The notes under the pieces are model-generated. The model was given only the letters and a program-made list of their open reading frames with translations, was not told where the DNA came from and ran no database searches. A stretch of 64,000 nucleotides of DNA from the NCBI RefSeq assembly GCF_030269925.1, contig NC_085111.1, positions 6,068,142 through 6,132,141 of the forward strand. The letters are read 5' to 3'. A program made the position numbers and the translations under genes. Below, piece after piece: positions 55,685 through 64,000 of the stretch; position 1 is the first letter of the stretch; the number at the start of each line of letters is the position of its first letter. The stretch is from Bombyx mori (taxonomy: Eukaryota; Arthropoda; Insecta; Lepidoptera; Bombycidae).

Positions 55685-56274
55685 CGCAAAACTGCTTCGC
55701 GCCAAAAATATGCTGTACTTACTGATACGCCCTCAAAACAACTCAATTAATTATGCAAAAATCTAGCTGACAGTATGATAGTATGCTGTTAAAACTTACA
55801 AAAGCTACTTAAGGATTTCGATCTATACCTTACAAACAGTATCCAAATAAATTTTGCAACGTTTATAATACGATGTTATCCTTGGAAATCATTCGTGAAC
55901 ACGTACTCTGTAGGTTCACTGCTCTACGCCATGTTTTATTTGTCAGTGGTTCAATGACGGTATTAAACACGTTTTCGACTATTCGATTTATTGAACTTTA
56001 CTTGGAACGAATTTTTAAATACTTTAACAACTCTTAATATTGGGGGCCGCTGTCGCGAATTCATGAACAAACGTGAGGAGGCGTCGTGACCCTGAAAAGG
56101 ACCTTACAGTTGTCGTAACTGCCTAAAGGACTCGTCAATCTATTAGTTGTTGTTACGTGGTAAGGATTTAACTTCTGGTCAAAGTCAGGGTCAACCAATT
56201 GACAGATATTTGGTGCTCAGGACCTAAATCTACTCGTTTTTGAGTCGTGTTTCCGACTCAAGGGGAAATTCAAG
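55685..56274. other. Unannotated stretch
   Basis: Nothing supported. Confidence 0.4.
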
Positions 56275-56567
56275 TTTTTTTTTTTATTGCTTAGATGGGT
56301 GGACGAGCTCACAGCCCACCTGGTGTTAAGTGGTTACTGGAGCCCATAGACATCTACAACGTAAATGCGCCACCCACCTTGAGATATAAGTTCTAAGGTC
56401 TCAGTATAGTTACAACGGCTACCCCACCCTTCAAACCGCAACGCATTTCTGCTTCACGGCAGAAATAGGCAGGGCGGTGGTACCTACCCGTGCGGACTCA
56501 CAATAGGTCCTACCACCAGTGGTTACGCAAATTATAATTTTGCGGGTTTGATTTTTATTACACGAAG
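56275..56567 (-). mobile_element. Bm1 SINE, longer 5'-truncated copy, antisense
   Basis: Poly(T), the full body to ccaccag, then gcaaattataattttgcggg and tttgatttttattacacga. The last two are the complement of the Bm1 middle found at 27010-27050. The copy therefore extends about 47 bases past the usual short-copy boundary and shows that the short bodies belong to Bm1. Confidence 0.85.
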
Positions 56568-56738
56568 TACGCAGAAGTTGATTGTGGAATAAAATTAAAA
56601 TCCATAGTTGCTTTCGGAAAGAGCTAAAATGAAGTAAAAAGTTGGTTTACGAATTTACGCTAATTTAAAAGAAGGACTGTAACTTATTTCAATATTATGT
56701 AGATTGAGTAGATTTAGAGTTCTTCAGTAGTTTGTGTT

Positions 56739-56815
56739 GTGTGTGATGGATTATGTGTGATGGGCTGTGTGTGATGGGTTAGGTTGCACGCCGGATTCTT
56801 CGTCGCATTCGACAT
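56739..56815. repeat. tgtgtgatgg tandem repeats beside a LINE form-B trace
   Basis: Three near copies of a 15-16 base unit containing tgtgtgatgg, followed by gttaggttgcacgccgga, which is the complement of the start of form B. Confidence 0.55.
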
Positions 56816-56885
56816 GTTGTTTTGAGTGTTACTCAGGTCAGTTCAGGTCAGTTCGGGTGACCTTGCTTAAATGTAGGCAGCTTTT

Positions 56886-57011
56886 CGGTAGGCAGCGGCT
56901 TGGCTCTGCCCCTGGCATTGCTGAAGTCCATGGGCGACGGTAACCACTCACCATCAGGTGGGCCGTATGTCCGTCTGCATACAAAGGCAATAAAAAAAAA
57001 TTAAAAAAAAA
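56886..57011 (+). repeat. Tail repeat family T
   Basis: cggtaggcagcggcttggct, ctggcattgctgaagtcc, accactcaccatcaggtggg, gtctgcatacaaaggcaat and an A-rich run. Best-preserved copy. Confidence 0.78.
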
Positions 57012-57443
57012 TGTGATGCTATCTATTTACACATAAAATAATGGATTTAATCACCGTTCAAATAATTAGTGTCTATCAAAAATTTAGCTTTCCATTACAA
57101 TTAATAAAAAGAGAAGTATGACAATTCGAAAATCGAAATCTACATTCAAATAGATTTGTAAAGAAAAATTAACAGTTTGTATGAAGTAGTCAGAGACAAT
57201 TTGTTTTTTTTTTGTGCCACAGACTGTATTATGAATTTTTTTAAACATTTCAAACCAACTAGTGGTCCCGCAGTAGTCGAAATTCGACTTTAATCAATTG
57301 AAATTTTATGTTTAAACATTATTATGGTTCTATTGTCAAATACTATTATACTTATTTAATATAATCACAGATTTCGCCAAAACTACACTATACATAAATA
57401 ATAATAAAGACAAACAATATTCATCTATACTCAATTTGACCAC

Positions 57444-57714
57444 AGACTTTAAACACTAACAAAAGTTTGACAATTGACAATAAACAATGAGTATATTTAT
57501 ATATATGTGTTGTGTCAAATACACGGTAGTGTGTGTAATGTTTTCTTTATTAATTAAATGTATCTTTTATGCATTATTTTAAAAAAATATTAGCATTGTG
57601 CACATCTTCTCTATACTCTATAAGTGTGGAAAATTACATACTCCTCCGTCCGCGCAATTTTCGTAAAAAGGGATACAAAGTTTTTCCTTCACGTATTAAT
57701 ATATAGATTCCAGA
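57444..57714 (-). repeat. Interspersed repeat with tatatagat end, antisense
   Basis: catactcctccgtccgcgca, tttttcgtaaaaaggg-like middle, catcttctctatactctata and a terminal attaatatatagat. I recall this block as dispersed in lepidopteran DNA, but no second copy lies in this window. Ends like those of the RTE-like family suggest a related tail. Confidence 0.4.
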
Positions 57715-57960
57715 TTCCGGACCGTTTGTCATTTTAAATTGCTTTAAATGAGTTCCATCCTGACTCCGAAACACGTTCGAGGTCAAAGATACCATGAACG
57801 TTTCCTCGCAAATTAGCAATGAAAGGAAAGTACAGCCATTAACAACGATGAAGACCCCAGAGAGGTTTCCTTGCTGAATAAGGACATCCTGGAGACGGTG
57901 CACCTTAAGTCTATTCGTTGTTGACAAAATAATCCCGGGGTGGCCGCCATCAATCTTCAT
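57634..57960 (-). CDS. Hypothetical ORF, 108 codons, tail encoded by a repeat
   Basis: ATG-started on the minus strand. The first 80 residues lie in single-copy-looking DNA (MKIDGGHPGIILSTTNRLKV, FIVVNGCTFLSLLICEETF). The last 28 are encoded by the repeat ending at 57714. There is one hydrophobic stretch and no known motif. It may be a chance frame or an exonised repeat. Confidence 0.2.
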   Translation of the reverse strand: MKIDGGHPGIILSTTNRLKVHRLQDVLIQQGNLSGVFIVVNGCTFLSLLICEETFMVSLTSNVFRSQDGTHLKQFKMTNGPESGIYILIREGKTLYPFLRKLRGRRSM

Positions 57961-58032
57961 ACGAGCTCCGAATTAAACGGTGTGCTATTAACTTGTAACG
58001 ACAGTGTAAAAAAAAATATTTTTTTTATCGTG

Positions 58033-58232
58033 TACTAACTGACCCGACAGACTTCGTAATGCCTCAATCGATCAATAAAAGACCGACGGGGGACACATCA
58101 AAGGAAAAACAAAATTGTTATTTTTATTTAATTCCGAGCATTTTCATATTTATCTACCTTTATAATTCAAGACCAAATTTAGCCAAATCGGTCCAGCAGT
58201 TCTCGAGTTTTAGCGACACTAACGAACGATAA
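58033..58232 (-). repeat. RTE-like interspersed repeat, copy 4, internally shortened
   Basis: ctaactgacccgacagactt, ggggacacatcaaaggaaaa and ccaaatcggtccagcagttc. Two internal segments are missing compared with 114-408. Confidence 0.7.
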
Positions 58233-59242
58233 GATTATGAAGGCCCCTCTGTCTACCTTTGGTGAGAATGAGAAACATGAATATACTTTCGTTTTTACCG
58301 AGTAGTTTTACTATTAGAATTTGTGAACAACATTTGTATATTAGGGCTTATTTTATACCCTTTTGAATCCACTATCCTATTTCTATTGTATTTTGTCGCA
58401 AAGAGTGGAAAAGACAATAAAATCAAGACTTCAACCTCAGGTTCCAAGATATGTGGTATTGACGTTCTTCTGTTCTAAATGAATCTTTCAATCCATCTAT
58501 CTATCTAGGGCATTTAATAATAAACAAAAAAGATGTGTGGTGTCGTGGGACACCGGATAGGAACGAAGTTCCTTATTATAAAAATATAAATTTTAAGGTC
58601 TATTCGAGGTATAAAGAAAATAATTATTCGGGTATACATTTTTTCTTATGATTTTTTATTGATAAAAAAAAAACTACTTTACAAAATTATCAACTTTATT
58701 TTATTCAGAATGATTTATGAAAAATATATAATAAAACTATGTTATTTTTTGTACGTTATTACAAAGTTAAGTCGTACACTGTGTGCATTACTAATAAAAA
58801 TCTTACGTTACGGACGCTTTTTCGCGGTTACCTTAGGGTACCCCTCCGCATCGTCCCATAAGGAACTTCATTCCAAAAAATATACTTCATTAGTTTTCAT
58901 TTCGATTTTGCTGTCGTTACCTTTGTTCGGCTCCCGCATTTGTAGAGCAATCTTCGCATTGATACAGTTAGCGGTCGGCGGAACAACCTTGCATTCAGAC
59001 AGGACAATGAAATTAATAATAATAATAGCAATATGTAGCGAGGAGTTTTCTGGAGCTTGGGTCGTACACACCGCCACCAGCTGCAACCTAATTTTGAAGT
59101 ATCTTTATTTTTAAAACCATACTTTAAAAAATATTATGGCAAATCGCTTTCACTAATTTACGATAGTTAATTAGATTTTTTTTTTAATTCAAATTAGTAT
59201 AATATAAATTCTATTTCATTATTTTTATTTTTAGGAAGGAAG
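58233..59242. other. Stretch with a distant short inverted repeat
   Basis: gaacgaagttccttat (58562-58577) and its near complement ataaggaacttcattc (58858-58873) are 280 bases apart. GC-rich bits (cgtgggacaccggatagg; accttagggtacccctccgc) lie nearby. Possibly the remains of an unknown element. A long AT-driven frame crosses it but lacks an early ATG. Confidence 0.3.
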
Positions 59243-59313
59243 GATTACTGGTGGCCAGGCCTTTCCAGTTTCCACAGAACAGGTGGGCGAGCATAAGCTC
59301 AGTCAAGAGATTA
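59243..59313 (-). repeat. LINE tail family L, form B, 3' fragment
   Basis: attactggtggccaggcctt, tccagtttccacagaacagg and tgggcgagcataagctcag. Confidence 0.6.
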
Positions 59314-59378
59314 ATTCAATTCAAAATACTTGACAGTATTTCTATTGGGTCCATATCGAAATCGGTATGAATTCAAAC

Positions 59379-59592
59379 AAGCACACAGCCCATTTGGTGT
59401 TTAGAAGACGACGAACTACAACGTGAATTACACCGTTCATCTTAAGACATTAGGTCGAAAATGACTATCAAAGAGTGGCTCCGACGGTTCAAATCAAACA
59501 GCGGCTCGGTTAACCGTCTGCTATTTCCGATGACCACTCGCCATCACGTGGGCCGTAAGCTGGTTTTCCCTTCAAAGGCAATAAAAAATCCT
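59379..59592. repeat. Ancient Bm1 (antisense) next to ancient family-T tail (sense)
   Basis: acacagcccatttggtgttt, ctacaacgtgaattacaccg and cttaagacattaggtcg follow antisense Bm1. Then cagcggctcggttaaccg, cactcgccatcacgtgggcc and caaaggcaataaaaaa follow family T. Both are strongly decayed. Confidence 0.5.
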
Positions 59593-59602
59593 TACAACTA
59601 GT

Positions 59603-59848
59603 ATTTTTATTTATTGCGTAGATGGGCGGACGAGCTCACAGCCCACCTGGTGTTAAGTGGTTACTGGAGCCCATAGACATCTACAACGCAAATGCGCCAC
59701 CCCCCCTTGAGATATAAGTTCTAAGGTCTCAATTATAGTTACAACGGCTGCCCCACTCTTCAAACCGAAACGCATTGCTGCTTCACGGCAGAAATAGGCA
59801 GGTTGGTGGTACCTACCCGCGCGGGCTCACAAGCGGTCCTACCACCAG
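59603..59848 (-). mobile_element. Bm1 SINE 3' body, antisense
   Basis: T-rich start, gcgtagatgggcggacgagc, ccacctggtgttaagtgg, catctacaacgcaaatgcgc, ttgctgcttcacggcag and ccaccag at the usual boundary. Confidence 0.85.
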
Positions 59849-60611
59849 TAAAATATGCGTATTACGCCAATAAAAATAATAAGAATAACAGATATTAAAG
59901 TACATTCAACTCGAAAGGATAAATTACTGTTAATTAGAACTCATTCAAAACGGGTATTTCCTACATGTACTATAATTACATTTTACGATTTACGAACAAG
60001 AATCTCCTATCGTTTATGACGACAGCACGGCTGGGCCCAGTGCTAACTACTCGATAATATCTCTCTTGTTTTGATATATTGTACAAGATGCAACGTGCAC
60101 AGAGTAGAGAAATGAGAAAGGTCAGTAGATTAAGTGAGCGCGAATACTTGAAGATTAATAACTTTCTGTGGGTTATCAGTAGCGTTGTGGCTATTAAAAT
60201 TAATTAGTTAATCGCTTTGTTATTTGCGTAGGTATATCTTTTTTTTTTTATGTAAAGAAACATTTAAATAACTATTCAACAATTGGAAATCAACTACATC
60301 AAAATCAAAATGTGATGGAAAAAAGTTTGAAATAATTCTTTTTTTTTTGTTAAATATGTCTGTAAAATATAAAAAATTTGATACAATAATTTTTAGGGGT
60401 CGTCGCATACCCCACGGTGCGCACGGTACAGGTCTCGGGAGAACTCTTCTACTAGGACGAAAATCTACCTACCCAATGGGTCAGGTATGATGAGTTGCTG
60501 GTATGCAACAGAATTGAAAACTCTTATATGTATAAGCACCAAAACTACAAGTGCTACGCTACAAATAACTAAACATGGACTGCTATAAGCTGATGATCAA
60601 CTAAACATAGA
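59849..60611. other. Unannotated stretch
   Basis: No supported gene or repeat. Confidence 0.4.
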
Positions 60612-60735
60612 CGTTGGCGGTAGGCAGTGGCTTGTCTATATCCCTGGCATTGTTGATGACCATGAACGATAATGACAACTTTTTATCAGATGGGCCATAT
60701 GGCCCATATGCAGGCTATTGCCTATTATAAAAAAA
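60612..60735 (+). repeat. Tail repeat family T, decayed
   Basis: ggcggtaggcagtggcttgt, ccctggcattgttgatgacc, ttatcagatgggccatatgg. The end carries a small duplication of atggcccatat. Confidence 0.55.
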
Positions 60736-60961
60736 TGTCCAATGTTAATATAACTTCAATTAAGCTAAATATGTAAACAATGAGCTGTTTTTGGGATTAC
60801 CTACGTTAAATAATAATTTCATTCAAAATAGTTAGTACAAATAGAATGTTTGCTAATATTTAAATAATTTAGTCAAAGCCAAGACACAGGATTTTAATGA
60901 CACACAATAGTTCAAATTGAATTTAAAATCGAATCGCTTATTTTTCAACTTAAATGTCATC

Positions 60962-61207
60962 TTTTTTTATTTATTGCATAGACGGGCGGACGAGCTCACA
61001 GCCCACCTAGTGTTAAGTGGTTACCGGAGCCCATAGATATCTACAACATAAATGCCGTCACCCACCTTGAGATATGAGTTCTAAGGTATCAGTATAGTTA
61101 CAACGGGTGCCCCACCCTTCAAACCGAAACGCATTACTGCTTCACGGCAGAAATAGGCAGGGTGGTGGTACCTACCCGTGTGGACTCATAAGAGGTCCTA
61201 CCACCAG
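60962..61207 (-). mobile_element. Bm1 SINE 3' body, antisense
   Basis: T-rich start, gcatagacgggcggacgagc, ccacctagtgttaagtgg, ccacccttcaaaccgaaacg, ttactgcttcacggcag and ccaccag. Confidence 0.85.
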
Positions 61208-62827
61208 TAAAAAATAACAACATAATAACAAAACTCTGATAATCTTCATATTACAGTAATAATAATACTGACGATATGATTTCAGTACACAGTGTACGAC
61301 ATTAGCTCGAGATGGTGTGCCGATCTGCAACAAAAAAATATGAAGACCACACCCAAACAAAAACGATAACTATCTTTCAAAGAATATAATTAACCCAGCT
61401 AAATAATTAGAGTACTGCTCGCTTGCTGTAATAACAATCGCTTTGTCCAGTTACAATAACGGACGAAAGTTTTACGATATGAAATATCTATTTGGAAATG
61501 GTAGTGCCGAACGTCTGGACCAATATTTCGATATTGGTCAAACGTTAAGTGTGTAAGCTTATATAATGAAAATTCTTAGAAATTCAGAATCTAATCATAT
61601 TACGTATTTATTAGTCATGAAATTAAATATTCTCACAACTAAATGGTTATCTAAATTTTAAATTTTATTAATCCTGCACAGGAAGCTTTCAGATTTTCTA
61701 CTACGTGAGTAAACGAATTCAATATTGAATAAGATTACCAATCATATCATTTATTTAGTCAAAAATTACAAAATATTTTTTTATCAAGTAGGCCTTCATA
61801 GAAACTATTGAATCGTTGTGACCATTTCCAAAGAGTTAATTACAAGTAAGAACTACAATAGTATAATACAATATTTATACAAAAAAATAATCAACATTGG
61901 GCCAACGTTTGCACCAAACATGAGAAAGTGGGCCTGCCATTGACTCAGCAACTAGACCGCTGCTAGACAGATCAAACTGGGTCAAATCTGTATTGTTACC
62001 TGAAAATTACAAGACTTCAAGTACATTGCTCGGCCGCTACCTGACAACGACCGTTTTTACGAAACAAAACAGCAATGGACTTAGTAGCAATCAATTTAAC
62101 CAATTGTATCCAAATCCTGCATACAGGCTACCTTTGATGATTGACATAAAGTTAATCGGAGTTATAGGGCAAGTTTATTCCTAATTATAATATTTGTTTT
62201 GAGATAAGCCTTAATTTGGAGGCGTTGTGAAACTAACGGTCTAGTTTTGATCTTTGATCTAATAACTAAACGTGTGTTTAGATAAATATCTACATTTTTT
62301 ACTCGTGTATAGAAGAGATCACCTTCTTTTAAGTAGTTACGGTTTCACAAAATAAGTGTTACACTGAACGTTTAAGTTACCGATTTCAAGCTGAAATGTA
62401 TGATAAATGAGTCGCGGGTAAAGCACGTATAGTGGTATCAGCCTGAGCGAATTTAAAACACGTCCTAACAAGAATTAAGAGGGGAGGGGTATAGATAACT
62501 TTACTACTTAACAGGATAAGCTATTCATTTATTATAGTTGTTTTCGGATTCCATAGTTTTCGGATTTCGTACAAAAAAGAATCTGTCACAAAAGGTATTT
62601 AAACTGAATTGTTATGTTATTTTTGGGCACCATTTTTTTATTTTGTAAAGTTACCAGTACCAGCCACGCTTACTTTAAGCAAAACCAACAAATGTCTTGA
62701 AGGCTTGTATGTATTTCAAATGACTTTGGCTTCATCTTTCAAGAGAATCCCAGGCTTTAATTACAATGACCTTACGTGCCGCACGTTCAAAATTTTTTTC
62801 ACATACCTACCTACTTAATTGTTTGTA
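61208..62827. other. Unannotated AT-rich stretch
   Basis: About 1.6 kb. Only short frames (61993-62184 and 62609-62818) without motif or splice support. Confidence 0.4.
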
Positions 62828-62985
62828 GCCTAAGGGATAGCCCTCCATCTTCGCGCGATAGGTGAGCTCACGGGCTCAATCTGAGAAAATTGCTAACACT
62901 AGCCCTAACGAGAGCAGTGCTCCGCTGAATCTACTACCGGATCGGAATCCCGACCCACTGAGAAGATCCGGCGAGAAACTCAGTG
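62828..62985 (-). repeat. LINE tail family L, form A, antisense
   Basis: gataggtgagctcacgggct, caatctgagaaaattgctaa, gagcagtgctccgctgaatc, taccggatcggaatcccgac, ccactgagaagatccggcga and gagaaactcagtg. Both stems are kept. Confidence 0.75.
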
Positions 62986-63188
62986 TTAAACATTGCCTTT
63001 CATTGCATTATCTAGACTCGACCTGGTGGGAGTGGTAGCGGGATTCAAGCTGTAATGTTACCACTGAATACCGGATAAACAGTGAGTGTATAAATACTAG
63101 TAGGTTATATAAAAATAATTAATAACAACCACGTGGAGCTAACTTGTTTTCTGCGGCAAACTGCAATCACTGTTAGTAGGACCTATCA

Positions 63189-63431
63189 CTGGTGGAAGGA
63201 CCTCTTGGGAGTCCGCACGGGTAGGTACCACCACCCCGCCTATTTCCGCCGTGAAGCAGTAATGCGTTTCAGTTCGAAGGGTGGGGTAGCCGTTGTAACT
63301 ATACTGAGATCTTAGAACTTATATCTCGAGGTGGGTGGCGCATTTACGTTGTAGATGTCTATGGGCTCCAGTAACCACTTAACACCAGGTGGGCTGTGAG
63401 CTCGTCCATCCATCTAAGCAATAAAAAAAAA
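63189..63431 (+). mobile_element. Bm1 SINE 3' body
   Basis: ctggtggaaggacctcttgg, ctatttccgccgtgaagcag, atctcgaggtgggtggcgc, ccacttaacaccaggtggg and an A run. Same 5' boundary as the copy with a proven target duplication at 10392. Confidence 0.85.
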
Positions 63432-64000
63432 TGTTTAGATGTTCGTCATCCGTAGCGAGAGTATTTAATAATTAAACCAAACGTATTGCTCAACAAAACC
63501 TAATCATATTTCGTCACACTCAGCTTTCTGGCTGGCACGCGCAATCCGAAGCAACAGCAAAAGTAAATTATAATTATAATCTTAAAGAATATTCTAAAAA
63601 TGGTTGAACAATTATAAAAGACTCAATTGCGTTTTCTGTACAATATTAAGAAAACAACATCTAAAGCCTTTATTTTCCACAAATTGTTATTTTACACAAG
63701 TATTATTGAATTAAGTCAAACTGAACTCCTCTTTTTTCGCAATGATAGAGAGTTCAGTCAATCTATTTAAGAAAAATCTATTTTTTTAAATAATTAAAAA
63801 GTTTCAAAGTTTTTATACAAAAATTATTTAAAAAAGTGATCTTCTTTACATAAATAATAAAAGTCTAAAATATACAATCAAATAAAACCTTTTTACGATC
63901 TTAACCTTTTTATTTTCGCATTTTGTTTTTTTTTTAAAATACTATCGAAGCAATGACAAATACATGTACAGAATATCTACTGTTTTAGATAAATTACAGT
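63432..64000. other. Unannotated AT-rich end of window
   Basis: Nothing supported. Confidence 0.4.

Noticed and set aside
56739..56780. Telomere-type or satellite repeat
   Set aside because: Only three imperfect units; insect telomere TTAGG arrays are not present.
58659..59114. 151-codon plus-strand frame
   Set aside because: Starts without ATG, the first half is AT-rich low-complexity coding (K, I, L, Y, F), and the region shows transposon-like inverted motifs.

Overview
The window reads as AT-rich nuclear DNA of a moth, most likely Bombyx (silkworm lineage). The main reason is a full-length Bm1-type SINE (26866-27323, tRNA-like head with A and B boxes) plus about a dozen shorter copies of its 3' body, mixed with other repeat families typical of Lepidoptera. 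There is no bacterial organisation. No complete host gene can be built. Host coding evidence is limited to a convincing C-terminal exon on the minus strand (34109-34195), a possible exon pair on the minus strand (49106-49454), a minus-strand TATA/initiator promoter (about 33025-33065) and a weak small-membrane-protein ORF (13798-14103).

Layout. 0-15.9 kb: intergenic/intronic DNA with an RTE-like repeat, a partly duplicated MITE (2434-2995), several LINE 3' ends, Bm1 copies and two weak ORFs. 15976-20116: the largest coding feature, an apparently intact P-element-like transposon with terminal inverted repeats, an exact 8-bp target duplication and a three-exon THAP/transposase gene of 928 codons. 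23744-25746: a foldback element with inverted arms of about 500 bp around a piece of a jockey-type LINE endonuclease. 26-34 kb: Bm1, tail-type repeats, a GC-rich promoter-like island and the host C-terminal exon. 36850-37511: a solo LTR with a heat-shock-element-like motif, TATA box, initiator and a large internal inverted repeat. 37841-38243: a MITE split by a GC-rich retroposon with a 13-bp target duplication. 41330-42261: an internally deleted mariner-type element sitting in a second repeat. 44998-48733: an LTR retrotransposon with two identical 368-bp LTRs, a tRNA-Leu-type primer site and scrambled, decayed gag/protease/integrase pieces, loaded with a chimeric SINE and a LINE tail. 49-64 kb: mostly Bm1 copies, LINE tails and unannotated AT-rich DNA.

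The elements work as parasites and hosts of one another. The only proteins likely to act are the P-like transposase and, doubtfully, small host exons. Identical LTRs around a wrecked interior imply mobilisation in trans. The SINE and LINE tails share end motifs, as expected when SINEs borrow LINE machinery. Family names were assigned by eye from remembered consensus features, without database searches.
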